From Anisakis pegreffii (taxonomy: Eukaryota > Nematoda > Chromadorea > Rhabditida > Anisakidae): a stretch of DNA of 64,000 bases. Each line of letters starts with the position of its first letter. The stretch's first letter is position 1. The notes under the pieces were generated by a model, which was not told where the DNA came from, did no database searches, and worked only from the letters and a program-made list of their open reading frames with translations. The stretch is taken from NCBI GenBank assembly GCA_035041965.1, contig JAPYMA010000400.1:61367-125366 (forward strand). The letters are read 5' to 3'. Made by a program: the position numbers and the translations under genes. Positions 13,201 through 27,200 of this stretch are shown piece by piece.

Positions 13201-16200
13201 TCAATAACAAGATCACCACGGCTAATCAAATATGGCAATTCTAGTTAACATTTTCAATTTAGACGGTACCAGGTTGCACAGGTATCGCTTCTTCTGACTA
13301 CTGTTCGATTGCGCAGTTGTGCAATCACTGAATTGGGCGTTCTTCTTTGACAAAACAGAATGAATTTCTTTTAGAATGCATTATCATTCATGCCAATTTT
13401 GCATTCTGTCGTTACGATAAGGCTCAAAGTATTTTTCGAGATTCTTGAGTTCACCACCAATTTTGTGATCACAGATGATAAGTGATAGTCATTTGGAGCA
13501 AACAAAGCGAACGTTCATTGTTTGCGATCGCTGGTCATTAGTCGCACATTTCGTTCAAATTCCTGTTCATTCAAACACATTTCCTGCATCTTCATATACT
13601 ATCGCTCAACGTTCACGCAATTTAATGATTTCATTTAATCGTCATCGCTGTCAGAAATTATTATCTTATCAAAACAATTATCATAGCAGCTGATTGACTT
13701 ATCATAACATCAAACTCTGTCAGTCTAGTTTGATGAACCGACTACAATCATCATTCATTACATAATTTTGTGATAAATTTGCTCATCAATGGAATGTTAA
13801 GTTTCTCACGACTTTTGCTTCAGCGTGTTGTTTTCGGCTTTCATTCAGCCGTTAATGTTGTGGTCTTTGGTGATCAACACGGCTCATCGGTTTGTTAATA
13901 TTACCGCTTATATCACTATTCATTATATTGTCATCACTGATAGGCTCGATTGGTCACTATCAGCGCTTCTATCACTGTTGTCTCCATTGCATCCATTACA
14001 TAAATGATTGCTAAATTCAATGATGATAATGACTGTTGTTAATGACAGTTGCTTGTGATGATTATTTTCATAGCACTGAGCATTATCTCGGCTAATTTTA
14101 AACTCTACGAATACGAATGCAATCGCTGAATATTGACTGTAAACAAGCATCGGTGATTTTAACGAAAATAAATGGGTGATATGGTAATCACAATCACCCA
14201 TTGAAAATCACTCTTCGAAAGTGGTCATTACCAGTAAATTATGACCATTAGAATCAATCGCAAATGAAATATGGAGTGCCGTCCACCTATTCTGTCGTTC
14301 AGCGATAATAGCCATTTACACGTACCGGTTTCACACAATGTTTATTTAATTTAAGCTCACTGATGCGATTCGGCATGTTTTAACACTGGTTTTCGTAATG
14401 ATTCGAATCGGGTTGATTCACTTCAACAGATAAACCTCCATTGTGAATGTGTGTTGAATGGATAAATTGATAATAGGCTCAGCAGCTACGATTATCAATG
14501 AGAACATCCATGTTTGTTGAAGTGATCGAATTAGACTTGAAACTTGCTATATAACTGATGTCAGCTCGGAATCTGATTTCATTTCACAAGCTTCAAAAGC
14601 TTTCCATGTTAACGAACTATTCGAAGAAGGTGCACTTCATAATGATTTCACTTTAACGGATAATATGCGTCGAGTGACTTCAGCGAAATGAATGATGCCT
14701 TCGTTTTAAAAGTCATCGTAGTCGATTAATTTTATGCTGATATAAATTTTCTGTAATCGTTGTAAATAATCAAACTTGTACTGTGATTTTTGGATGGTTG
14801 TTCGATTGCATATTGAGAGAGGGAGGGAGGGGAGGAAGGAAAATCGTGTGATGGATTTCGTGTGAAATTTGTTTTCGGATTTGATCAGTTTTACGAGCGC
14901 CGATCAGAATTAGTTCTAGAGTAGACTTAATCCGGAATGTGCTAAGCATAATCGTGCACTCAACACATTCGCTCGCTCTTCGTGCTCAATTATTCGACTC
15001 TGACTCGACTATATACCTCTTCTCTGATGCATTCAACTTCGACGTCATCGTTTGCGAACATTCTTGCTTATTGTTAGCATCTGTAAACCGCGTATAGTAT
15101 CAAACGATATGGAAACTTTTCGAGCAATTTTTGTGATTCATTCAATTTTCATGCACTCACTCTATCAGTATGGAATAGCTCATGTTTATGCATCCTAAAT
15201 TCATTCCGTGTTCTGGTTAGGTATCTCAAATACCACAATATCGTATTGGAATATCTCACTGTTAGACCAAGAAGTATAGTTCATAAAGGCAAATCGAAGT
15301 GAGATGAATATCCGTTAAGCATATTCCAATTCAACAAGAAACATTTCCAGTCTTTTTGGGAATAATCTGTTGATGGAATCGATATTCCGAATAACCTGAG
15401 ATCGCAATCAAAAAATGAAGGACTTGTGAAATCGTTCGTCATTGTTAGTCGCTTGTAATTGTTCGATGAACTCGTCGTAGACGGTACTCATTGTCTTATT
15501 ATAATTGTTATTGTTATTATTATCATTATTATTATTACCACTAGCATTGTTATTACTCGTAAAAGTACTACTATTACTGTCACTTCAGTCCTATCATTGC
15601 CTTGCGATGAAATGAGTTATAGGACGAATTAGAGCGTACATACTCAGCGTTGGTTTATCGTCCGTCTTGTTTGATTGTGCTGTCCTTGCTTGGCTTGAAC
15701 AGCAATTGCTGTATTACAGGAACTATTGTCTGAGGACGACGCACCTCTCTTATAATGGTGGTCCTAACATGTGCCCTCACATACAGGTGTATATGTAAAG
15801 ATATCAAGTACGTATAGCTTTGACGAATTAAACTATCTCTGAGATAGATAGATCGTATTGTTTCATGAGTGTATATGTATTTGCATAAGCTCACAAGCAG
15901 CCGGTATAATCCTACAAGGACATCCATATCCACGTATTGATATGTCCATTCTCTAATCCTTTTGACTATTATCTATCTATTATCTATCTATATTTGCTTA
16001 TACATTTCTATTAATTATTCATTTCGTTCAGTCAAAAAACAACCGACCGCTCAATGTTTTTCCAATAGGACAGTAAGGTCAACAACGCAACTCATAAAAG
16101 GAATAGCGACCTTACTGCTGATGGATTATCGCAACGAATTCGAATTTTTCCTTCTCCTTCACACTGGAATGGATTGTGACCTGCAAATCGCACTCTTCAG

Positions 16201-19200
16201 ATAAATCGGCTTAGTTATCCCATCCGCAACTAGCAGCTGAACGAGAAACATTTTTTATTGGACATGGAATATATCGATGGTTGATAGCACGTTATATGTT
16301 GATCTTCAAAGCTGACTGTGTTGATCGCTTCAAATGCTCGTTATTAATCTTGGAAGATTTATTCGGATCGTTTTTGCGAATTTTCTTGTTAATCATCTTA
16401 TGTTTATGCTATTTGCAGTGTACTTGTCATGCTTTCGATAATTGGCATATGTGAGAGGATTCAATTGGAAAAATGATCCCATTTCTTGAAAAATGATTCT
16501 GTTTTTTTAAATATTTCATGTTAAGTTATTCATCACTTTAGTTCAGTGTTAATGATTCAGGAGTGTTTTTTAAGATTAGACTAGTTCCATCAGTACGCTG
16601 TGAACATAAGATCTCAGAACAAATATTCAAGCAATTTCGTTATAGCAGGTTTTAGTTTCGTTTGCTTCAAATTATAAATGGATTACTCCATCTACAAAAA
16701 AACTCATTCATAACCACGCAGTCACGTTGATCTGGTATGAAATAGTAGCAATCCGTTGAACTCAATTATTTTGATGTGGGTTTTCAGCATTTGACCACTG
16801 TTAAATGGTTTGCATCGGTGTAAGTAATTTACCGATAATTAAGGTTCAAATAATTATCCTCCCGTTAGAAAATTACTGGCATATTGAGATGAATGTGTAT
16901 GCGAATTAAATATATTCAATGATGACATGCAATTAATGAAGTGAGATTTAACGATGGCACGAAGATTGCTCTAGAATAAATTACATTGTTGAGTTCATCT
17001 TTTAAACGAATCGATAAATTTGCTGGAATGATCGAACACCGAACAATGATAATAATCTTTATATCAACTGTTCATGTTTCATCTGTGAATATCCTAACAT
17101 ACTGTTCGAGTTGTATCAGTGGTTGAGTTTATCTCTAGGCGTACCCGACGTTTCGAATTCTAAAAATTTTCTCTTCAAACTAAAAGATTGCCTGGCTTAG
17201 GTGGAGTATCTACATTGATATATCACTCACAATCAGCCACACAAAAACTTTACTAAGCAATCAGGTTTCAAGTTCAAGAGTATTACTTGCTAACAATAAA
17301 GAAAAATTTCATCTGTATCAAAATATCGAGTTCAATACTGTGATCCTTGGTCTCATGCTCATTTGACGAAATGAATTGGAGCGTGCAGGATGAGTTGTTG
17401 TTTGAGATTCTCCGTTCAATTTAGTATTTAGAACATCGGGTTCTTGAAACGTCACTGCACCGGTTTGAAAGTTTTTTGCGCTTGATGGACTGTATTCCCT
17501 GTAGCATTATTCACATCATGATGAACAAGGTTTATTTTGAATCGTACACACGCACAGATTGCATTTATAATGGCTCATTATTTATTCATGTGCGTGCCAT
17601 CCTATTGTTATTCTACAATACATGAATCTATGATCACCTCTTCAAACCTCCTTTTCCTCAGATCACAGACCATGACTGAAGCAATACTGAGACACAATAC
17701 CGATTTTCATGATTTGATTCGACCGATCCACCAGGGATATACCATCTACGGTGTCTCTATCTAGTCATATATATGAATGGCTTTTATAGGATTGTCAGTC
17801 GCTCAACCATAACATCAACTTCCGCTCGGCGAGCAGATTTATTTGAATTCAGCTCATCATCGCCATCATAATCATACTCATCCCATTCATTTTCATGCAA
17901 TATTTCATTCTTCTCCGACCACTGAATTCAATCCCAGATCACAGCAATCTGTTTGTCTGTCTCTTTGTTATATTATCATCGACCATCAAGCGTATTCATG
18001 AGTTTTATATTTGACATTGACTTTTGGTATTTGATTTTGCTCTGGCTTATTTATGGTTTATAACCATCGAATTAAATTGGTTTATAACCAATTGAACGAC
18101 GATCGACAATTCCATTGCTTCTGTCGTTTTCAGTAAGGAAAAGATGGTATGCTAAATAGCCGAAAAAAGTTTAGAAAATCATTGATTCTCTTTACGAAAT
18201 TCAAAGAGAACTCTAAGCGATTAACAGAGAGCAATGGCAACGTGAAATCAGATCCTACGCATCCCTCACTCTATTCACTACCATAAGAAGTTTGCTGCTG
18301 ATCACTCAGTGTCTCTTGCACCTTGGATATTAACTTACGATTAGTGATTCGATATGCTTCATTTGTTGCAAACACAAACAAATTCTATTTGACACACTTT
18401 GATCGACGACACAATCAAAGCCTATAGTCGTATGTTTGGTTGATTTAAACAAGTGCTTGGATTGTTCAGCCGCCTTAAACCTCACAACCTTGAATCCAAG
18501 CAAAATCCTCCTCACAAAAACTTATCAAACTCAACACTGAGCTCTTCTCATCGTCCCACCATCGCGAAGCGATAATCAGCTGCCCTCGGCTGAAAAAAAA
18601 ACTGTCCTCGGCTTCTGTTCTTCTGCTCTTACAATAACGATTGTGTCGACATTTATTGTGGAGTGGTGGTGGCATTCAGTTCAAAATGAATGGATGAAAC
18701 TCCAAGGAACAAGAGTGTATTTTGAGTCGAGTTCAGTGGTTATTATGAAAATGCAATTTTCAGTGTAATAACCTTCTCATAAATCGGTCAATTGATGGAA
18801 TTCGCTGAGACATCATGACTGAGAATAACAATGATAATAATAATAAGGATAAAAATAAGAAAATTCAGCGGATAATTTTCATAACGACCGTAACAATAAT
18901 AATTATAACAGCAATGTTAACAATAATCATAATCATGATGATGGTTTTTGTGGTCACTTGACTGTTCATTCACGTCACTGCTCCACTTTTCGTTCAGTTC
19001 CTCCATTTTTCATAATTTGCTCATCATTTTAGTGGCGCTCAAAAATATCTTGTAAGCGAGGCGCAATACCGCTATCCATTCCATATCCCTAGTTTATGCT
19101 TCAGCCGTCAATTATTCCCGTCGACTCTATGTGTTGAACGTGCGATGCTAACATTCAAGCACCTGATTTCCTTCACTATACAGGACTTGTTTTTTTTCTG

Positions 19201-21228
19201 TTTTCTCTCTACACGATCAAATGTATGCATGCGTATTTTAGAATTTGTTAATTGTAAGCAAAATTGAGAATTTAGCAGTCGGATTTCTTTGTCCAAGTGG
19301 GCAGTGCATGTTGTCAGATATGTTTCGTTGATAATAGTTCAGTACATTAACGGTAATATGACGCTCGTTATAGTCCGGTTAATTGCCAACTGCAACCGGT
19401 GTCTAATTCACTTAACAGCATTTCCATCTGAAAGAAAGACTATTGATACTTCAGACTGAAATTCATCGCAAAATTGTCGTTGTAGGGGGTGAGAAAGTTG
19501 TTGTATATCAGTCAGCATATAGATGATGCACTTCTGGCTTTGTTCGATGGTACAAAATGTCATTAATTACTCAGACACACAAAGTTCTTTGATTAATCGC
19601 TATTGTTTGACACACATTCTCATATCCAATTTGCATGTGCCCACGTAGTTTTTTTCTGCTCTATGTTGCATTGAATAAGGGAAGTGCGAATTGTGACTTT
19701 GAATAAATTTAAAACTCTCCTCATAGCACAATCGGTGAATGCATTTTCTCAACCCATCCATGAAAATTCATCTATTTTCAAACTGATTGCCACCGATTGT
19801 GAGCTCAGCTACTTCTTGGTATTATTGTTGTGTGAACAATTATTCGGGTGCATCAAAAGTTTCGTGTTGACCAGTGAATGTAAAAATTGTGATGGATTCA
19901 AGTGGTAGGCATATATGAATTCTTAAATGTTCCCAGAGCTTTCTGTGTGCTCAGTTTTCCCGTACAGGAGATGATTCGTTAAGATTTGCAACCTGAGCGA
20001 TAAGACGATCAATCACAACAACGTTAATAGTGAAGATGTTGACGACGGATAACCAAAGCAATACTTTATTTGTTTGTTATTGCTGTTGGTAATTGCACTA
20101 ATAGTTACAGGTGACAGTAGTTCACACCAGCAATAGAAATAGTTTGACATCTCTTTGTGTTCGGATTGTTTGTTTTGAACACCACCTTCAGAACACGAAT
20201 ATAGCCAATAATAGCAGCAGATAATTATAATGACGATGCTATTATTAGTTATAATAAAGGAATAATAATACGGGTAATGGTAGTAGTGGTGAGAACAATA
20301 GCAGTATAAGTAATAAATAATAATAATAATATCCACACCAACATCATATCGTTCAAATGCATGCTTCAGTCAATTCATTTGTTCAGCTTCAATTTCTCTT
20401 CCTCTTTAATGGACTAACCACACGGCCGAACGAGAAGGAAAAATTTTGTTTATATTATTCTATTCGGATGTTTGCCGGACTTCAAGTTGCTTTAATGAAT
20501 ATCTTTTGTGATTTTCTATCTGAAGAAATATTCTGAATAATAAAGAGGAATGAATGCTTATTGTCAGATGGATGTATGATTGGTGTCCAAAATGATAACT
20601 GAAAATGGTTGTTGTGCTGGCGATAGTGCTAATGATATTGATAACTATAACAGCTGTAGTTATTACCAAATGATAATGCTGCGGTTAATCTCATTTCAAT
20701 AAAACCTATTGTTGATACAATGACGGTAATGATAATAATGATGAAAATGAAATCTCAGCAGTGGAATACGATGATCGCAATTAAAAAACGTGTTATCCGT
20801 TCACCGTTCTCGTGATCGGTAAACATCATCGGTATCGTGACAACTTCATTGAGTGATCATCACTATTGATCACTTCATTGTTTTGACCTCCTCATTAACA
20901 TTGCGTTGAATATTCATCACTGTATATCACAACTTGCATTTGTTATTATCACTGTCATGAACGTGATCAATATTATTAACAGCTTCCGTGATATTCTTTC
21001 CATTATCGTTACCATCATCGTTTTTTCTTGTTATCGGTACTCGCATTCTGACTATCATTATGAATATGAAAATTGATGTCAGCGAGAATCGTCACGAATG
21101 AAAATTCGGTCATTATGAACACGTCAGTGCACCGTGTTCGAGCGAAACGATCTGCTAAGCGATGATGTTTTGTTGATTTCAAGAAGAAGTTATTTCAGGT
21201 GTATAGGAAAAAGTTAGTTGAAGCAACG

Positions 21229-24200
21229 ATGTTCGAAGAACTCATGGAAAGTGCGATGTGTTGCTTCAACAAAATAGCACCTGATAAAGGTGGTGGTATT
21301 AAAGTGATGAAGCCCTCATTCGAGCAAAACACATCTAATCAGATTTTGAGACTTGAACCTAATGCTTTGGACAAGATTCACTTGGAGGATGCATTCCCAC
21401 AGTTTGTTGTACGTTTATCTATATGATCTTATTTATTACTACTGTCGTTATTGATCGCGCACCTATCAAAGACATTATTATTAACAATATTATGAACACT
21501 AATTTTAGTGTTATTATAAAAGTTTTAATAATAATCATCATAAGATCATTCTCACACCTTCCACTGTCCTTATACTCTTCCACTCAATCGAGCGATGATT
21601 TCAGGCCGAACTGGATTTGAGTCCTGAAAAGCAAAAAAGTCTGTATGAGCAACCAATCGAGAAGAAATGGCTTTTGCTCACCGAGCAAAGTATTATTCGG
21701 GTGAGTGGCAATTTCGTTTGAATGTAACCAATCTTTAAATATGTTCACTAATAAGGATTGCTAATCAAAAGATATTCCGAAACTTAAAAACTCACAAATC
21801 GCAACCTGAATTTGCTATTGTCTCAAATTCACTGCCATTCAGTTTGAGTTGAATGTGGGAAAAGTTTTCGTGTTAAAGTTGAACAGAATCAAATTGTCCC
21901 TATGTAGACCACCGGAAGCTTGCTGGTTCGTAAGATCATTTGGATGTTTCAGAACAAGTTTGAACTTGGTGGTTTGAAGTCATGCGCTGAATTCATGAAT
22001 ATCTTGAGCGATCAAGAAAAGAGTTTTACAGAGACCGAAGAGGTGCTAAGCAATCTCGAATCACTCTCTGTTGCACTTCGTACTCAATCAAACAGGTGAG
22101 CGCTTTGTGTATTTTATCTTTTGCGATCTCAAATGAGATCATTTGCACTCAATTACATATGAGAGACCAGTGCATCGACTATGTAATAGACAATTGACGG
22201 GGAGCTGTTAAATGTCATGAAGTGTTTTCTGATCATGAAAAATAATTCTCACTTGATGGAACTACCAACTCATAGCTATTCGCTGAATATGTTTGCTAAT
22301 CGTGACATGTCTTTGGCATAAGAGGGGTTCGATTAGACGCAAAATATCGCAAAATGCATATAATTAATTGATGCAACACGTAATCAGATGATTCGGCTGT
22401 TATTCCTTAAGATAATTTCGTTCATTCCGTATCCGTATCATTGCAGTTTTGTTGAGAAATTCATCACATTCGGTGGTATCACAAGTTTGAGAAATATTTT
22501 GAACGATTGTCGTCGACTGTCGGGTCGAGATTTCTATGCGGCAGCTGTGCTGTCATCGTTTAGAGCACTCCTCAATTCGACGGTTCGTATCGGTTTGATT
22601 ACATTCATATGACTAATTCATATCTCTTTAGATGCTATTCTTTAGATTATTATTCTGGATAATTTATGAATCATTCGGCAAATCGTGATTTTTTTGTCAG
22701 AAGGCCATTAGCGAGGAACTATTGATAAAAGCATCGCATCAGATCACCGAATGAACCATAGCTTTGTTTTAGAATTACAAAATAAAAAAAGATGTGATAA
22801 TGTAAAATGCATTAAACTGAAGTTTCTCGCATTGGAGTTATTTTTATTTCAATTGATATACTACGATAATCTTTCTAATGTTGATAATACAAAACAGCGA
22901 CTGTTTATGTGCACATTATGAATATTAATTATCCGCCAATCAATAGAATTACTGAGCAGAGGTTACATTCATATTGAGTTCATTCGGATTATAAGATTTG
23001 CATCACTTTTTGTTACTGTTTACATGTAGAAGAACATTTAGAATGTACTTTTAACATGTTATCTATTCATTTCGTCATTCGGTTATCAAACTCGTCTCCT
23101 GAATTTTTTTTTCATAAATGATATTGCTCAGTGATATCATCTCCCTATTGGACTTAATGTATTTTGTTCTCTCCAAAATTGTTTCGGCTATTCAAGTAAT
23201 GACTGTTTTGTGGAGTTATCCAATACAATTTAAGTGTATCGAAAAGAAAGTTTAATCAAGATAAGTGTAGAATGAGGCCAGCAATTAACTTCGAGATACT
23301 TTAGTTGATTATTTGAAGAAAGTTGCAGTTGATGAGGTTGACCAATCAGTGCAATTAAACCGAAACATACATTCGACGAATTGTTTGATTGTTGCTTGCA
23401 TTCATTGAATTCCATTCATCAAAAGACGTTTTCAATGATTAAATATTCAGATTGGTCGCAGTGAAGTGCTTCTATCGAGTGACGTTCTACTAGCGATCGC
23501 ATCTTCTCAATATTTTCACTACGCAAAATGCAAGGTATATATAGAAAATTGAACATTTTATTTCATTTCTGTAGTTTTTGATGCGAAAAAAACTCATGCT
23601 TTCATGAAATTTTCACGTGCAACCAGTGACGTTGTTGATTTGTACTATTACTACGCTTTTTGTCTTAATCGTCTTATATTTTTTTATGTATTTTCATATC
23701 TATGAGATCAAAAACAAAACCGTACCAAGCTGTAGCGTTAATCGTCGTATCAAATTCGTTATTTAGTATTAGCAACAACCAAATGATTCTTGTTTTTCAT
23801 ACTTCTTCCAATTGAGAAGTTTAGTTAGAACCGATAAGCACCATTGTTATTACTATAAATCATAAGTTACAAGTCAACAAAAGAGTAGTTCAAGTGCGAC
23901 ACAAAGAATGCAGTGTTTATTAAGAAATAATGACGCAAACTGTACTCAGGAGTGTTTTACTTTTACTATTCATGTGAATGTTTTTTGACCTTGCTTTGAC
24001 CTGAAAATCACCTTGTTTTTAACACTTATCAATATGTTCTTATCATATTTTGTTGTGGGGCGATGCACTCAACCCAGTAATTAATCATCACGATGTACTG
24101 ATCGAATTGCTCTTCTCCTTCCCTGAATTTTCCGTGCGCCCTGTCGAAAGTCACGAATATCATTCATCTAACGCAATTTGTTGCTGATTGATTTCTAACA

Positions 24201-27200
24201 CAACTGTTGCATAATTGGAATAATTGTTAATTTGGTAAAGGTTAATGAAGAGACTATGAACTGTGTAATGATTATGGTTATATAATACTAATGAATGAAT
24301 GAATCTACTCAACGGGGTTCTACCATATGTTCCCCCTAATTGAGAGCATTCCCGTTTGATCATCATCGTTGTAATCGTTCTCATTTAGTCCATCTTACAT
24401 CATCATTTATCTCATCTATACCTTATTAGTTTCATCTATCTTTCTTTTCGTATTATTCACACCAACGGTGCGAGTTGCGCTTCTCACTTTCAACTTTATT
24501 TCATAATTTGATTCTATTTCCAAGTTCATTCACAATTTTGAAATGTTTTGATCTATTGCTTATGTACACATTCGATATTTCATTCATGCAGATGAAAATC
24601 TTTTACAAAATTTCGTGTTTCATTGTTTTCATAAACTTCATCCATTGATTAGAGTGATGAGCACAAAATCTCATTTCTGGATCAACTTCGTAAACTATAT
24701 TAAAAATGCATGGATACTGTTCAGTTTTTAGACGATAAGTTTATATGAGTTTCAGGTGTTATGTCTTGAAATCCTATCTGGAATATGTTTGATCAACGAT
24801 GGTCACGAGAAAGTGTTGCGTGCACTGAGTGAGGCGAGTGTGATTCTCGGTGAGAGGACCCGTTTTCAGACGATTCTCAACGATCTACATCGGAATTATC
24901 GTTCTGAACGCGAAACCGAGCGAGTTCGCACGGCTGCTATGAGCCTTATTAACGCTCTGCTTAGTACTGGATCAGCTGAAGTATGTTAATTGGGAATCAA
25001 TCGCCCGCCTTGTGTGTGTGTCAGTTATGGGCTTCAACAAATTACACGATTAAATTTTAGAATTCCTTAGAGGTTCGTATGCATCTGAGAGTCGAAATGC
25101 TAACGCTTGGTCTTCAAGGTGTACTCGATTCAATGAGGGACTCTTCGTCGTCGACACTTTCCGATCACATTGATTTCTTTGAAATGAGTCGGCAAGACGA
25201 CGAGCAAAATTTCTTGAGGTAATCTCCGCTGGACGAACCCTATGCTCTCATATGCTGACCGCTTCAAAAAGCCAACTGCTGGAGATGAATCTCTGATTTA
25301 TAACGATGACACTCAATGATATTCGGTTGATAAAAGTTCAAATTCAAGCAAAGGAATTTCATTTACAATTACAGATCATATTGCATGCCAGCTAACAGTA
25401 AGCGTAACTGAATTGCAGCAATGCTTTTAGTTCTCGTCATTTCTTTCAGAGATGAATCACGGAGTTCTACACCAATAGATTTGGACAGTGCAAGCGATAT
25501 TGCCGAGTATATCGCCAACCGATTGGCGTCAACTCTGGCTCTGCCACACTTCCTATCAATGCTTCAACATCTTATTCATATCCCCGTTGATGAGAAAAGC
25601 ATTCACATTTGGAGGTGATTATAAACGCTTGAGATGTTGGGCAATTTTGTGATTGCCAGCGATCAAAATGGCTGCGAATTCAGATTCATGCACTTCTTTT
25701 CAGGCTATTCGACATGATCCTACAGCATTTGAGCCTACAAACAACGCTGAATGCAGTTGTAGCTGCAGATTTAACACAGTCAGTCGTTCAGATTGATATG
25801 GATGAAGTTCTATCAAGGTGAGACGATCAATTAAACTGACTTTATCTCTCCAAAATGACTCTTTTGATAGTCGTATGCCTTGAAATTAATGATCAGTATT
25901 GATAAAATGTGTATTGCATAGGTTACGAACTCAACACGATTATGATAAACTGAAAGAAGCGCATGATGATCTGGAAGAGGAACTGAGAAGAGAACGGAAC
26001 AATTCTTTGGAGCTGCAAACTCGGCTAAGTGATCCTGATGGACAATCCCTTTATTCAAGGTCTTGTTCAGATGAATTCATCTTTTTTATTCTAAATACCT
26101 CAGTACAACAATAAAATTTCTGAGCTATAAACGATCAACCTTTCAATGTCGACTTACGATTATATTAAGTTTAAATTTTGACTGTTCATTGTTCTATAAG
26201 AATATTTTCCAACCAGACAACTTGAATATTGATTTGGTCAAAGCTGGTTATTGCCATGATTCTTACTTACGCAGTTATCTGTCAAAGTGATATCAGCGTG
26301 TTCATCGCTATGTTCTTTCATCGCCACTTCAACATAATATATCTAAATTGAATCAAGTGTTATTAAGACCTTTACTACTGCGAGTGAGTATTTCATTGTA
26401 GAAGGGCTCGTCGATTTATTTTACTTGAATGTTTCAGACTCAGTGGAGAGTCTTTCTCACCAAGCGATCCCAGCCATTCACCTCGGTCCTTATCCCTACC
26501 ACCGATTTGTCCACCGATTGGTGCTCCTCCACCGCCGCCTCCACCTACCTTGGATCAGTTGCGAACATTTGGTGATGGACATGCGACAAGTAGACGTGGC
26601 GCTCAGTCCACACTGAAGAAGAATGTGCCGAAACCGAGTGGTCCCATGAAATCGTTGAACTGGACCGCAATCGCTGACGACAAAATAGCCGGTACGATTT
26701 GGGAGAAGATTGACGAAGAGAAATTGTATCAGCAGGTTGGCATTCCATTCAATTATTACCTTACCACTGACTTTCCATTATGTAATTCATTGTAGAAGGG
26801 CTCGATTTATTTGCACAGCTGACAGCGATTGAATTAGCGAGTACCGATTTTCAGCTCGATTTGGCCGAGTTATCAGAGAACTTCTCGATGGCGAAGGGTG
26901 TTGTTGAAGAAGCTGAATCAGTGAGTGAAACGTTACGACGTCGAAGCAAAGCATCGTCTGCTTCAGCGATCAGCGTCATCGAGCCAAGACGTGCACAAAA
27001 CTGCACGATAATGCTGTCAAAGTTGAGGCTGTCCAATAAACAGATTAAGAAGGCACTCCTGTCAATGGATCAATATGATGAATTACCTCGAGACATGTTA
27101 GAACAGGTGCTCCAAAATTCTTTCCAGCTTTGGCTCATTTCTATTGATTCTGGTAAATGTTGATTAGCGATTTCCGGTAATTGTGGACGATACTCTCTTC

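Larger units (their letters stand above)
7162..21198. other. Long intergenic region, no convincing gene
   Basis: About 14 kb between the PARP-1 stop and the first DAAM exon. Open frames here are short, AT- or pyrimidine-biased and lack neighbouring exons with matching phases. Seen in it: a diverged direct repeat (8953-9446), a nested foldback (9520-9608), one possible isolated exon (10034-10244), a GA-rich run near 14815-14840, and ATT/AAT-type simple repeats near 15490-15560, 18830-18930 and 20210-20330. It may hold the regulatory region of DAAM, but no site can be named. Confidence 0.6.

Noticed and set aside
15655..16204. Open frames on both strands
   Set aside because: Low-complexity ATCT-rich sequence; no coding character.
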